In this document: positions 47,874-56,693 of the stretch, piece by piece | Numbering within the stretch: position 1 is the first letter of the stretch | How the letters are laid out: every line of letters begins with the position of its first letter | Assembly: GCF_900167125.1 (NCBI RefSeq) | Contig: NZ_FUYC01000003.1 | Span: 62,001 to 126,000, forward strand | From: Paucidesulfovibrio gracilis DSM 16080 | Lineage (GTDB): Bacteria; Desulfobacterota; Desulfovibrionia; Desulfovibrionales; Desulfovibrionaceae | DNA: 64,000 nt | Reading direction: 5' to 3' | Program-made: the position numbers and the translations under genes | The notes under the pieces: model-generated | Told to the model about the DNA's origin: nothing | The model's input: only the letters and a program-made list of their open reading frames with translations | Database searches by the model: none

Positions 47874-47962
47874 CGGAAGGCTATAATCCGGCTCTGCGCA
47901 TTCGTTGTATGACGTTTGCGTGGAGCTTTTTTTGTCTGTCTGGATAATAATCGGGATGTGAT

Positions 47963-48685
47963 GTGAGCAACGACCCTCTTTCTTTGATCCATGCGGTACG
48001 GCCCGACGAAATTGAACGACGTTCTCTGTCCATAATTGATGATGAAGTGCCGCAGCCGCGGCCATATGCCGGAATCGCCTGGGAAATTGTCCGGCGTATG
48101 ATTCATACCACCGCGGATTTCGATTTGTTGCAATTGGTACGCTTTCAGGCGGATGCGATCGTATCCGGCCTGAATGCCCTGAAAGCCGGGGCCGCGATTG
48201 TGACCGATACACGCATGGCGCAAATGGGCATTCCTCTCCGGCGTATGGCCCCCTTGGGATGTTCGGTTCAGTGCCTGATGAATGATCCTGCGGTAGCAGC
48301 CCGGGCCAAAGCCCAGGGGACAACCCGCGCTTTGGCGGCTGTTGACGCTATCGTGGAGCAGGATCAAGACATGGATGGCGCACCGTCCCGCATCTGGGTG
48401 ATCGGTAACGCACCAACCGCGTTGCTTCGCTTGTTGGAGCATGTACAAAACGGGCGAACCCTGCCTGCGCTTGTTGTGGGGATGCCGGTGGGGTTCGTCA
48501 ATGCCGCCGAGTCCAAGGAATTGCTTATGCGACAGGGAGGGTTGCCCTCCATTTCCATTCAAGGGCGGAAAGGCGGCTCCGCGCTTGCCGCCTGTGTGGT
48601 CAATGCCCTGGCCGACGTCGTGTTGCGGGAACAGGGTGCCCCCTGTCATACCGGTCATCCCGAGGCTCGGACGGGTAAGGATTGA
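47963..48685 (+). CDS. cbiC: Precorrin-8X methylmutase (CobH/CbiC)
   Basis: The 240-residue protein moves a methyl group to form the cobyrinate ring skeleton in cobalamin synthesis. It has VRRMIHTTADFD with the catalytic His, ALKAGAAIVTDTRMAQMGI, and VGMPVGFVNAAESKELLM. The start is probably GTG; no ATG is suitably placed. It is not next to other cobalamin genes in this window, so the pathway is dispersed. The name cbiC reflects the anaerobic pathway expected in this organism. Confidence 0.94.
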   Translation: MSNDPLSLIHAVRPDEIERRSLSIIDDEVPQPRPYAGIAWEIVRRMIHTTADFDLLQLVRFQADAIVSGLNALKAGAAIVTDTRMAQMGIPLRRMAPLGCSVQCLMNDPAVAARAKAQGTTRALAAVDAIVEQDQDMDGAPSRIWVIGNAPTALLRLLEHVQNGRTLPALVVGMPVGFVNAAESKELLMRQGGLPSISIQGRKGGSALAACVVNALADVVLREQGAPCHTGHPEARTGKD

Positions 48686-48881
48686 ATAGGGCACGTTTGT
48701 CGGCCAAGGATTGAATTCCTGGTATCCTCACACGTTGACTCTTTGAAATGCCATGATCTTTTTGTCGGACAAGTGCCGGTTTTTCCAAAACTGTTTGCAA
48801 AGGCCCACCAATGGTGGTAGTGGCCGAATCGTGTAACAAGTCCCGTGAGTGGGGTTCATCAACCTTTTTTCAGGTGGGGTC

Positions 48882-49103
48882 ATGGCCAAGGAGAAGGGAA
48901 ATAGTAAAGTCACCATCTATCCGGACTGGTGCAAGGGGTGCGGCATCTGTGTGGCGTTTTGTCCGGCCAAGGTCATTGAGATTGATGCCCAGGGCAAGGC
49001 GCGTGTGATGCGCGAAGAGGATTGCATTCATTGCGGATTTTGCGAACTGCACTGTCCAGATTTCGCCATTGTGGTAACGGAAATCGAACGGTGTCCCAAG
49101 TGA
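48882..49103 (+). CDS. korD: 2-oxoacid:ferredoxin oxidoreductase, ferredoxin subunit (KorD)
   Basis: The 73-residue protein has two [4Fe-4S] motifs, CKGCGICVAFCP and CIHCGFCELHCP. It is the delta, ferredoxin-like subunit of a four-part oxidoreductase and passes electrons from the thiamine site to free ferredoxin. The start was chosen for its GGTGGGG site; an in-frame upstream ATG lacks one. The alpha subunit follows 11 bases later. Confidence 0.92.
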   Translation: MAKEKGNSKVTIYPDWCKGCGICVAFCPAKVIEIDAQGKARVMREEDCIHCGFCELHCPDFAIVVTEIERCPK

Positions 49104-49114
49104 GGTGGTGAGAT

Positions 49115-50266
49115 ATGGCGGCAGGCAGAAAAAAGAAGCGCAAAGAACTTTTTGCCCAGGGCAATGAGGCGGTGGTGGAAGGCGCCCTTCTTGCCGGGTG
49201 TTCCTTTTATGGGGGCTACCCCATCACGCCTTCCAGCGAAATAATGGAGGGAATGGCCCAGCGGCTGCCCAAAACCGAGACCGGGACTTTTCTCCAAATG
49301 GAAGATGAAATTGCCAGCATGGGCGCTGTGATCGGTGCGTCGTTGGCTGGCTGCAAGGCCATGACGGCCACTTCCGGCCCGGGGTTTTCCCTGATGCAGG
49401 AACACTTGGGGTACGCCTGTATGGTGGAGGCTCCCCTGGTCCTTGTGAATGTTATGCGGGGCGGACCATCCACTGGATTGCCCACAAGCCCGGCCCAGGG
49501 CGATGTTCAGCAGGCCCGCTGGGGAACGCATGGGGATCATGCCATCCTTGTACTCTCCGCTTCCAATGTCCAGGAATGTCTTGAAATGACGATCACGGCT
49601 TTCAATCTGGCCGAAAAATTCCGCACACCGGTGATCCTGCTTTTGGATGAGATCACCGCGCATACCCGTGAGAAAATTGTCATTCCGCGTGAGGATGAAT
49701 ACGAAGTCTTCAATCGCGTTGTCCCCACCATGCCGCCCGAATGGTATAAACCGTTTGAGGAAACGGTTCGGGGGGTGCCGCCCATGCCGCCCATCGGTTC
49801 GGGGTATAGATTCCATGTCACTGGGCTGACACATGATCCCAATGGGTTCCCCACCTCCCGACCAGAGGAAGTGGCGGATCTCATGGACCGCATGTTTCGT
49901 AAAGTCGACCAGTTTTTGCCGCAGGTGTCCCTGCACGAGGAATTTCGTTGCGAAGATGCTGAGGTCTGCGTTGTAGCGTACGGCTCGGTGGCCCGGTCCG
50001 CAGAGTACGCTGTAGAGCAGGCTCGCGAACGGGGGGTCAAGGCCGGACTGCTGAAGCTCAAGACGTTGTATCCCTACCCGCGGGCCGCCACGGAAAAAGT
50101 GATGGGACATGCCCGAGCGTTGATTGTTCCGGAGATGAATATGGGACAAATCTCACGCGAGGTGAAGCGGGTCAACAACGGTAGAACCACGGTGCGTGCT
50201 GTGAACCGCGTTGATGGACAGATCATCACGCCCTCGGAAATCCTCAAGGCGATCATGCAGGTGTAG
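49115..50266 (+). CDS. korA: 2-oxoglutarate:ferredoxin oxidoreductase alpha subunit
   Basis: The 383-residue alpha subunit has the family strings GCSFYGGYPITPSSEIMEGMA, EDEIASMGAVIGASLAGCKAMTATSGPGFSLM and VMRGGPSTGLPTSPAQGDVQQARWGTHGDH. Unlike the OFOR at 12.9 kb, the gamma part is a separate gene. The four-gene order korDABC and sequence style point to 2-oxoglutarate as substrate, giving succinyl-CoA and reduced ferredoxin for an incomplete TCA cycle; a branched 2-oxoacid is a possible alternative. Confidence 0.92.
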   Translation: MAAGRKKKRKELFAQGNEAVVEGALLAGCSFYGGYPITPSSEIMEGMAQRLPKTETGTFLQMEDEIASMGAVIGASLAGCKAMTATSGPGFSLMQEHLGYACMVEAPLVLVNVMRGGPSTGLPTSPAQGDVQQARWGTHGDHAILVLSASNVQECLEMTITAFNLAEKFRTPVILLLDEITAHTREKIVIPREDEYEVFNRVVPTMPPEWYKPFEETVRGVPPMPPIGSGYRFHVTGLTHDPNGFPTSRPEEVADLMDRMFRKVDQFLPQVSLHEEFRCEDAEVCVVAYGSVARSAEYAVEQARERGVKAGLLKLKTLYPYPRAATEKVMGHARALIVPEMNMGQISREVKRVNNGRTTVRAVNRVDGQIITPSEILKAIMQV

Positions 50267-50268
50267 CC

Positions 50269-51108
50269 ATGCCCGAAGTTATTGGAAATCATATCATTCA
50301 TAAGTATCTGCGGCACAATAAGAAATTCCCTCACGTGTTGTGTCCGGGGTGTGGCCACGGCATTGCTCTGGGATCGTTGATCCGTGGGGTGCATTGTCTC
50401 GGCCTGGAAAAGGACGACGTGGTTATTGTCGCGGGGATCGGTTGTTCCGGAAGGTTGGCGGTTTACGTGGACTTCAACACGGTTCACACGACGCACGGAA
50501 GGGCTTTGACGTTTGCCACCGGAATTAAAATGGCCAAACCGCATCTTAACGTGATCTGTATCATGGGTGACGGCGACGCCTTGTCCATCGGCGGGAACCA
50601 CCTCATCCACGCGGCCCGTCGAAATATCGGCATCACGGCCTTAGTGTTGAACAACAATATCTACGGTATGACCGGGGGGCAGTGCTCCCCAACCACGCCG
50701 CATGGTTCCTATTCCATGACATCACCCTACGGACAGTTGGAAAAGGGGTTTGACGTGGTGGATCTGGCGCGGGCCTCAGGAGCCAACTTTGTGGCACGCG
50801 GCACATCGTTTCATGCCCAACAGTTGGATAAACTAATGATCCAGGCGCTTCAGCATCCGGGGTTCCGTATGGTGGAGGTAGTTTCTCCCTGCCATACCCA
50901 GTTCGGCCGGAAGAACAAGTATAAGGGACCAGTGGATATGTACAAATGGCTCAAGAAGAGCGCTGTCCCGCTGGAGCGGTATGAAGAAATGGATGAAAGC
51001 AAGCGCGAAGGGCGTTTCCCCACAGGAGTGTTCGTCGATAACGATTCGCCCGGGCTGGAACAGCAATACGCGCAACTGAAGCAGAGCATGCGGGGGAACG
51101 CGTCATGA
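50269..51108 (+). CDS. korB: 2-oxoglutarate:ferredoxin oxidoreductase beta subunit
   Basis: The 279-residue beta subunit binds thiamine diphosphate through IMGDGDALSIGGNHLIHAARRN and VLNNNIYGMTGGQCSPTT. The N-terminal CPGCGHGIALG segment and later GCSGRLAVY match the KorB family. It starts two bases after korA and overlaps korC by four bases (ATGA), so the subunits are made together. Confidence 0.94.
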   Translation: MPEVIGNHIIHKYLRHNKKFPHVLCPGCGHGIALGSLIRGVHCLGLEKDDVVIVAGIGCSGRLAVYVDFNTVHTTHGRALTFATGIKMAKPHLNVICIMGDGDALSIGGNHLIHAARRNIGITALVLNNNIYGMTGGQCSPTTPHGSYSMTSPYGQLEKGFDVVDLARASGANFVARGTSFHAQQLDKLMIQALQHPGFRMVEVVSPCHTQFGRKNKYKGPVDMYKWLKKSAVPLERYEEMDESKREGRFPTGVFVDNDSPGLEQQYAQLKQSMRGNAS

Positions 51109-51716
51109 AGCAGAGTGTGACCCTGGAACGATTTGAAATTCGGCTTTCCGGCCTGGGCGGACAGGGAATCATCACCCTTGGGCGCGTGATGGGATCAGGG
51201 CTTGCGTTGGGACACGGGTATCAGGTGACCCAGACTCAAAGCTATGGACCCGAAGCACGGGGAGGCTCCAGTCGGTGCGACCTCGTGGTCAGCTCCGGAA
51301 AGATCAGCTATCCCAAGGCACAGAATCTTGATCTCTTGGTGGCGCTCTCCCAGGAAGCCTGCAACGCGTATTATCCGTTCCTCAAGCCTGGCGGTATACT
51401 GGTTCTGGAAACGGACCTGGTGCGACAGCCGCCGACCAATCTGTTTCTTGGATTGCCGTTTACGGAAATGGCTACCCGCAAGGTTGGAATCGTTCAGGCC
51501 ATGAATACCATTGTCTTGGGCGCAGTGAGTTATCTCCTGCCCTTTGTGGAACAGCGCGTAATGCGGAGTTCACTCCAGGCCGCGTTGCCTGCCAAGATTC
51601 GCGACGTGAACACCAAGGCGTTCAATCTTGGCCATCGCGAGGCCAAAAAAGAATTCGGTGAGCAGCCGGAAATTTGGAAAGGAAAGCCTGAAGAGCGTGA
51701 AGGGTTCGACATCTAG
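51105..51716 (+). CDS. korC: 2-oxoglutarate:ferredoxin oxidoreductase gamma subunit
   Basis: The 203-residue gamma subunit has the family N-terminus IRLSGLGGQGIITLGRVMG-like segment and TQTQSYGPEARGGSSRCDLVVS, which bind coenzyme A in homologues. It overlaps korB (ATGA) and is followed by a strong terminator, closing the korDABC operon. Confidence 0.94.
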   Translation: MKQSVTLERFEIRLSGLGGQGIITLGRVMGSGLALGHGYQVTQTQSYGPEARGGSSRCDLVVSSGKISYPKAQNLDLLVALSQEACNAYYPFLKPGGILVLETDLVRQPPTNLFLGLPFTEMATRKVGIVQAMNTIVLGAVSYLLPFVEQRVMRSSLQAALPAKIRDVNTKAFNLGHREAKKEFGEQPEIWKGKPEEREGFDI

Positions 51717-51755
51717 CGTCTGTCGAGCACGGAACGTTTGTTCAAGTACCCATAC

Positions 51756-51790
51756 GCCGCCCGATGCTTGCCGTCGGGCGGCTTCTTTTT
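51756..51790 (+). terminator. Rho-independent terminator of korDABC
   Basis: GCCGCCCGA and TCGGGCGGC pair over a 9-base loop and are followed by TTCTTTTT. It lies between korC and a convergent lipoprotein gene and may serve both. Confidence 0.88.
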
Positions 51791-51803
51791 GGGCTGCGTG
51801 CCA

Positions 51804-52499
51804 TTAGAATTTGGTTCGAACCGTTGGTGTGGTGCCTCCCTGTGGCAGGCGTAATTGTGGAAGCAGGGCCATGGTGTTTTGGTTTACGGGCAGTGTCCAT
51901 TGCCAACTCGCCAATGCCGTTTGCGTTGGGACAGCGCGGACTGTTGCCGAAAGGTAAATCACGTCTGCGGCGATGAGATAGGTTCCGCGCAATTCCGCCA
52001 AGCCGGGCAGCGTCTTTTCAGCGTCTGGGGCGTTGGCAGCGGAGTCCGTGTCCGTCGGCTCGGCTTCATCCATGGTACCGTGTTGCGGCATGGTCTGCAT
52101 CGCATTTGCAGGGATCACGGGGTAACCGGCTCGTGTCAGCCGAGAGGCCACCTGTTCTGCGGAAACAAACCCAAAGGGTGATGGATCCTCGGGCTGGCCA
52201 AGATTGTCGAAGTCGTGAAATACAATCCGGACATGCTCCTCCAGCGCGTCATTCAAGACTCGGACAAGTTCATCCCCGGCTTCATAGTTGAGTTCCCGAA
52301 TGGGGGTGGTGTCCTCGTCCCGTAGTTCCGTTGTGGTGGGACGAACGTCAAAGAAAAAGTCTGCGGCACTATCATAATTTTTTTTCGCAGTGCTGCCGGA
52401 ACACCCTGCCACACAACCGATGAGCAACACGAGTGCGGCTGGAGCGAAGAAACGTCGTTGTGCTTGGCTGTGCCACAGTGGGATATTTTCAAAAGGCAT
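51804..52499 (-). CDS. FlgO-like lipoprotein
   Basis: The 231-residue protein has a signal peptide ending in a lipobox (VLLIGCVAGCSG). The region ELNYEAGDELVRVLNDALEEHVRIVFHDFDNL followed by SPFGFVSAEQVASRLTRAGYPVI resembles the FlgO domain of outer-membrane proteins linked to flagellar motility. The gene lies divergent from motA-motB, which supports a motility role. A low-complexity acidic stretch (DEAEPTDTDSAANAPDAEK) separates the FlgO-like part from the C-terminal region. Family assignment is by pattern. Confidence 0.7.
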   Translation of the reverse strand: MPFENIPLWHSQAQRRFFAPAALVLLIGCVAGCSGSTAKKNYDSAADFFFDVRPTTTELRDEDTTPIRELNYEAGDELVRVLNDALEEHVRIVFHDFDNLGQPEDPSPFGFVSAEQVASRLTRAGYPVIPANAMQTMPQHGTMDEAEPTDTDSAANAPDAEKTLPGLAELRGTYLIAADVIYLSATVRAVPTQTALASWQWTLPVNQNTMALLPQLRLPQGGTTPTVRTKF

Positions 52500-52623
52500 A
52501 GGGCGGCCCCTGGTTTTGTTCGATCAATATTTTTCTTATCGGCGGTATTGTGACGGAGTTTAGGAGTCGGGGCAATACACTGCAAAGCATCAGAAGAGGA
52601 TTGGTCGATTTTTAGAGGTTGCT

Positions 52624-52653
52624 GGCGATAAGATGAAGTTTTTGGTATAAAAT
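52624..52653 (+). promoter_or_regulatory. Possible flagellar or housekeeping promoter before motA
   Basis: GGCGATAA at 52624-52631 differs by one base from the sigma-28 -10 element GCCGATAA, but its -35 is weak. TATAAAAT at 52646-52653 is a good sigma-70 -10 with no clear -35. Either could serve motAB. Confidence 0.3.
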
Positions 52654-52761
52654 TCGAACGCGACCCTTGAGTTTGCTGAAAAAAAAGACGATATCCATAT
52701 TGTGTGGGCATTGAGGGCAGTTGTACAGGTTTTGAAATTGTAACAAGGGTAGATTCCGGGT

Positions 52762-53511
52762 ATGGATATAGCGACCCTATTTGGACTGATCGTCGGACTT
52801 TCGCTCGTTGTAGGCGCGATCTTCCTGGGTGGAGCCGTGGACGTGTTCATCAACCTTCCCGGTATGATGATTGTGATCGGCGGAACACTGGCCTCCATTA
52901 CGGTGGCTTTCCCTCTTGAAGAAATCGTGCAGTCCTTTTATGCGGGCATCAAGGTTTTTGGCGCACGCAAGGTCAAGGCCCGGGACGTGATCAACATCAT
53001 GGTCAAGGTGGCCGAGATCAGTCGCAGGGAAGGCCTGATGGCATTGGAGAACGTGCAAACCGAGAACATGGTCCTCAAGAAATCCTGTCAGCTTATTGCC
53101 GACAACGCGGACCCCCAATTGATCCACGACACGTTGCGCATTGAGATCAATGCAATGCGACGTCGTCATCAAGTGGCGCAGGACGTGTTCAAACGTCTGG
53201 CCGGCCTGGCTCCATCCTTCGGTATGATGGGAACCCTGATCGGGTTGATTCAGATGCTTTCCCGGCTGGACGACCCTACGGCTATCGGGCCGTCCATGGC
53301 TGTGGCCATCTTGACGACGTTTTACGGTTCCATGCTTGCCACCATGATTTTTATTCCCATGCAGGCCAAGCTCAAAGCGAGGACTCTCCAGGAGCAGCTG
53401 AATTTGGAAATTATTTTTGAAGGGGCGCGCTCCATCCTGGAAAACAACAACCCCATGTTGGTCTACGAGAAGTTGTCCTCATTCCTGGCACCCAAGGAGC
53501 GAGGGAACTGA
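52762..53511 (+). CDS. motA: Flagellar motor protein MotA
   Basis: The 249-residue stator protein has four membrane helices and conducts ions to drive flagellar rotation with MotB. The N-terminus MDIATLFGLIVGLSLVVGAIFLGG and the segments INLPGMMIVIGGTLASITVAFP and LAPSFGMMGTLIGLIQMLSRLDDP are typical of MotA/PomA. The ATG follows a weak AAGGGT site. motB starts one base after its stop. Confidence 0.96.
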   Translation: MDIATLFGLIVGLSLVVGAIFLGGAVDVFINLPGMMIVIGGTLASITVAFPLEEIVQSFYAGIKVFGARKVKARDVINIMVKVAEISRREGLMALENVQTENMVLKKSCQLIADNADPQLIHDTLRIEINAMRRRHQVAQDVFKRLAGLAPSFGMMGTLIGLIQMLSRLDDPTAIGPSMAVAILTTFYGSMLATMIFIPMQAKLKARTLQEQLNLEIIFEGARSILENNNPMLVYEKLSSFLAPKERGN

Positions 53512-53512
53512 C

Positions 53513-54271
53513 GTGTGCGCGCAGAAAAGTTTTGCCACTTCCGATGAGGCGCTCCTAAGCGCAAATTATGAGGACGAAGAGGAAGGGCGGGAATGGCTCA
53601 CGACCTTTGCGGATCTTTCCATGCTTCTCCTCGTTTTCTTCATCCTGCTCTACTCTATGTCTACGTTGGACAACGAAAAATTTTCCGAGACATTTAGCTC
53701 CGTGACACAGGCTCTCTCCGGGCAAATGGAGCAAATTGCCACCAGCCGCATCACGCAGGAGGAAGCGGGAGTTTTGCTGGATCAGGTGATGTTGCAGCGC
53801 CAGATTGTGGAATCACAGCGGAAGGTCTTCTCCGAAGTGAAGGCGTTGCAAACGGAGAAGGGCATTGAAGGGGTTGTGTCGGCGACTTTTGAAAACGGTC
53901 TTATCACCCTGCGGGCACCCGGAGATGTCTTTTTCTCCCCGGGGCAGGTGGCGCTTTCTCCGCTTGGAGAAAAAATAATGATGACCATGAAGGATTTTTT
54001 TATCCAGCATCCTGACCAGGTCATCAATATCCGAGGGTACACAGACGATACACAGCCAACCGGGCGGGTCTATCAGGACAACTGGGAGGTTTCCGCATTA
54101 CGGGCCGTGAACGTATTGCGCTTTTTGCTTGATCAAGGAATTGAACCGGGGCGGCTCACCGCTACGGGGCTGGCCTCCTTGAATCCCATCGTCCCCAACA
54201 CTTCCGCGGCAAATCGGGCCAAAAATCGTCGGGTGGAATTCATCCTTGAAAAACGGGTGACCACAAATTAA
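53513..54271 (+). CDS. motB: Flagellar motor protein MotB
   Basis: The 252-residue protein begins at GTG. One membrane helix (FADLSMLLLVFFILLYSMSTL) carries the Asp that transfers ions. A plug and linker follow. The OmpA-like peptidoglycan-binding domain has NIRGYTDDTQPTGRVYQDNWEVSALRAVNVLRFLL and NRAKNRRVEFIL. It anchors the stator to the wall. The next gene is a PilZ protein, which may tune the motor through c-di-GMP. Confidence 0.95.
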   Translation: MCAQKSFATSDEALLSANYEDEEEGREWLTTFADLSMLLLVFFILLYSMSTLDNEKFSETFSSVTQALSGQMEQIATSRITQEEAGVLLDQVMLQRQIVESQRKVFSEVKALQTEKGIEGVVSATFENGLITLRAPGDVFFSPGQVALSPLGEKIMMTMKDFFIQHPDQVINIRGYTDDTQPTGRVYQDNWEVSALRAVNVLRFLLDQGIEPGRLTATGLASLNPIVPNTSAANRAKNRRVEFILEKRVTTN

Positions 54272-54295
54272 TCAGCAGTAATTGGGAGTCGCCGT

Positions 54296-54673
54296 ATGGA
54301 TTTCGATATATCGTTCGGAGAATGTGAAGATCGCGCCCGACAGGCCTTTCGAACCCGCGTACCAGGGCTGGTGGTCAAGTTTCATGATTCCGGACAGACG
54401 TTTGATGTCAAGGATATCAGCGCCTCGGGGTTTGCGGTGCAGGATCCATCCAAGGGGCTTGCTTCCGGTGAAAGCTGCGAGGTTTCGTTTTATCTGAACA
54501 AAAAGCTGTTTCTGGGTAAGGTTTTTGCCACGGTTGTCCGTACCCTGGATGACGGAATTACGGGTCTGACTTTTGATGAGTTGAAGCGTCAGCAAGCACT
54601 CAAATTGGACAAGTTGGTACTTGAAGTACAGAAACGGCTCATCAAATTGCGAAAATCACGTGCTGAGGAATAG
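54296..54673 (+). CDS. PilZ-domain c-di-GMP-binding protein
   Basis: The 125-residue protein has the PilZ motifs: an arginine-rich start (RARQAFRTRVPG, fitting RxxxR) and DISASGFAV (D/NxSxxG) 35 residues later. It should bind c-di-GMP. Its position 24 bases after motB suggests it modulates flagellar function. A coiled-coil tail (LKRQQALKLDKLVLEVQKRL) follows the domain. The start follows GGGAG. Confidence 0.9.
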   Translation: MDFDISFGECEDRARQAFRTRVPGLVVKFHDSGQTFDVKDISASGFAVQDPSKGLASGESCEVSFYLNKKLFLGKVFATVVRTLDDGITGLTFDELKRQQALKLDKLVLEVQKRLIKLRKSRAEE

Positions 54674-54991
54674 GCTCCGCCTGAAAGCCCTGCGCCAAAT
54701 GTTCCCCGGTTTCAATCCATCATCATGCGGAGCTTTTCCCGCTGTAATGTCCGATGGAGTCATCGGTCCAGGGGCTTGACCCCATGGGGGGGAACTTTTA
54801 TGAATTCTGGATCAAATGAATGCAAGTGATCACTCCTGATTGCTGAAGGGCCGTTCTGGTTCGGGTATTGCTGCTTCGTTTTTAGGACGTTGGAACGCTC
54901 GCGTTTTCATGCCGTTGTACCCGCTATCCTGTGCTGTCATACTGTTCAAGGAGCGAAGCATAACCATTTTGCGAACAAGGAAGTTGTACCA
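54674..54991 (+). other. Gene-free stretch with a candidate terminator and promoter
   Basis: GCTCCGC at 54674-54680 and GCGGAGC at 54727-54733 can pair and are followed by TTTT, a possible long-loop terminator for the motAB-PilZ genes. TTGACC at 54776-54781 and TATGAA at 54799-54804 (17-base spacing) form a plausible promoter for the carrier gene, leaving a leader of roughly 180 bases. Nothing else is evident. Confidence 0.5.
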
Positions 54992-55642
54992 TTGCTGAAT
55001 ATTAAGGAATTGCTCGACGAGATCAAGGCGTCTCCATACAAAACCATTGATGTGGTGGCTCCGCATACGGGAACGGTCGGCTTTGCCGAACTCAAGGTGG
55101 GCGACAAGGTCCGTTCGGCCAGCGGTACCTGGGATGAAAAGCCCGGTACGCTGCTGCTGCAGCTTACCCGGGAACACAATACCAAACCCCTTCACTCCCC
55201 GGAAAGCGGCGAGGTGACGGAGCTTCGTCACGAACTTGAAGGGAAGTTCGTGGAAGCCGGCACCAAACTGATGACGATTCGTCATTATTTGTCCCGAAGT
55301 GAAGTGATTGATTTGATACTGCAAAAGGCTCTCTTCCTGTTCAAAGCACCGGAACGGGCCAAGTATTACTTCGTACCCGAGGTGGACCAAAAGCTGAAGG
55401 TTTCTGGAAAGCGTTCGGTCAAGGTCTCGGATGGTATGGAGATGTTCATTGTTTCTCGGATGAAACGGGAAACGCCGTTGTCCTATTCCGGCCCGGAGGG
55501 GTTGATCTACGCGGTGTATTTTCATCGTGGCGATAACGTCGACGCCGGGGAGCCGCTTCTTGGAATTTGTCCCGAAGATCAGTTGACCATGATTGAAGAT
55601 GTTGTTGCCCGAGTTCAAGGAGAATGGGAGGAGCAAGGCTGA
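54992..55642 (+). CDS. Biotin/lipoyl-like carrier protein with two hammerhead-like halves
   Basis: The 216-residue protein has two stretches like biotinyl domains. In the first (residues about 18-98, VVAPHTGTVGFAELKVGDKV ... GTLLLQLTREHNTKPLHSPESGEV), His62 sits where the biotin-accepting Lys is expected. In the second (about 127-192), MFIVSRMKRETPLSYSGPEG has a Met-Lys pair (Lys158) followed by Arg in place of Met. It could be the carrier for the acetyl-CoA carboxylase encoded at 18-22 kb, or an inactive relative. Start is TTG, chosen for the AAGGAAG site eight bases before; no ATG fits. Confidence 0.6.
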   Translation: MLNIKELLDEIKASPYKTIDVVAPHTGTVGFAELKVGDKVRSASGTWDEKPGTLLLQLTREHNTKPLHSPESGEVTELRHELEGKFVEAGTKLMTIRHYLSRSEVIDLILQKALFLFKAPERAKYYFVPEVDQKLKVSGKRSVKVSDGMEMFIVSRMKRETPLSYSGPEGLIYAVYFHRGDNVDAGEPLLGICPEDQLTMIEDVVARVQGEWEEQG

Positions 55643-55986
55643 TGGGTGAATTCTTGCAGGTTCGTGTTTCTGCTTCCACGTACGATGAGGCTAAAGTAAA
55701 AACGCAATGGCCGACATTGTGGGGATTGGCCTGGGAGCAGGGAACAACTCCCGGTGTGACCCATGGAGTCCTGGAGTTGGCCCGTACATTGGCAGAGAAG
55801 CACCGCTTGGGGATTCTTCCCGAGAAGGGACTGCAGGCGTTGGGGAGTGAACCTGAGCGGCTGGACGCCCTGGTGCTGCAACTGGAGTCCGCGTTGGCCG
55901 ACTGGAAACCTGCAGATGCCGACCGGCTAAGCTATAAGCTGGAAGACGTGCTCAGTGAGCTGGAAAATTCAGCGAAAAAAATGTAA
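55642..55986 (+). CDS. Unknown protein coupled to the carrier gene
   Basis: The 114-residue protein starts in the stop codon of the carrier gene (TGATG), so the two are probably translated together. It has no membrane segment or recognised motif. It is helical by pattern, with LTRTL-like and LVLQLESALADWKPADADRLSYKLEDVLSELEN segments. Its tie to the carrier suggests a partner protein. Function unknown. Confidence 0.75.
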   Translation: MGEFLQVRVSASTYDEAKVKTQWPTLWGLAWEQGTTPGVTHGVLELARTLAEKHRLGILPEKGLQALGSEPERLDALVLQLESALADWKPADADRLSYKLEDVLSELENSAKKM

Positions 55987-56028
55987 ACCGCCCACAGAAA
56001 GTGACCCCAAACTCCAAGGAGAAAATAG

Positions 56029-56544
56029 ATGGCCGGCAGTATGAATAAAGTTATCCTGGTCGGACGATTGGGCCAGGATCCCAAGCTTTCCTACACACAG
56101 GCCGGGCAGGCCGTGGCGAATTTCAGCCTGGCCACTGACGAAGGCTATCGTGACCGTAACAGCGGCCAGAAGGTCGAACGTACGGAATGGCATCGGATTG
56201 TGGCATGGCGCCAGACTGCGGAGTTTTGCGGCAATTACCTTTCCAAAGGGCGACTTGTTCTGGTGGAGGGTAAGCTGCAAACACGTAAATGGCAGGATCA
56301 AAACGGTCAGGATCGGTATACAACTGAGATCGTGGCGAATAATGTCCAAGGACTTGATAGCCGTCAGGATGCCGGACAATACCGGGGACCGCAGCAGGGC
56401 CAGGGGCAGCAGCGTGGCGGGCAGCAGGGACAGCAGGGTGGATACCAGCAGCCTCCGAACCAGAACAACGCTCCTCGCGAAGAAGAGGATCTGGGACCGG
56501 CCTTCCCCTCCGAGGCGAGTGGAATGGATGACGTACCCTTTTAA
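56029..56544 (+). CDS. ssb: Single-stranded DNA-binding protein
   Basis: The 171-residue protein has an OB fold at residues about 1-110 ([73 protein letters not shown]), a Gln/Gly-rich linker and the acidic tip MDDVPF that binds partner proteins. The start follows AAGGAG. A terminator follows the stop. Confidence 0.97.
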   Translation: MAGSMNKVILVGRLGQDPKLSYTQAGQAVANFSLATDEGYRDRNSGQKVERTEWHRIVAWRQTAEFCGNYLSKGRLVLVEGKLQTRKWQDQNGQDRYTTEIVANNVQGLDSRQDAGQYRGPQQGQGQQRGGQQGQQGGYQQPPNQNNAPREEEDLGPAFPSEASGMDDVPF

Positions 56545-56570
56545 ACCCCACAAAATTTGATCTTGACTGG

Positions 56571-56595
56571 AGGCGGCGTACAGCCGCCTTTTTTT
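56571..56595 (+). terminator. Rho-independent terminator after ssb
   Basis: AGGCGGC and GCCGCCT pair over a 5-base loop and are followed by seven Ts. Confidence 0.92.
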
Positions 56596-56693
56596 ATGGA
56601 CAAAGAGTCAACGATTGACCCCAAAAAGAACGAGGTATAGCGTAATACAATATTTAAAAATGTGATACAGCCAACAGGAGATGGAGGGGGCGT

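Noticed and set aside
54890-54991. N-terminal extension of the carrier gene from an ATG at 54890
   Set aside because: No ribosome site precedes that ATG, the extra residues do not look like the family, and TTG 54992 has a good site.
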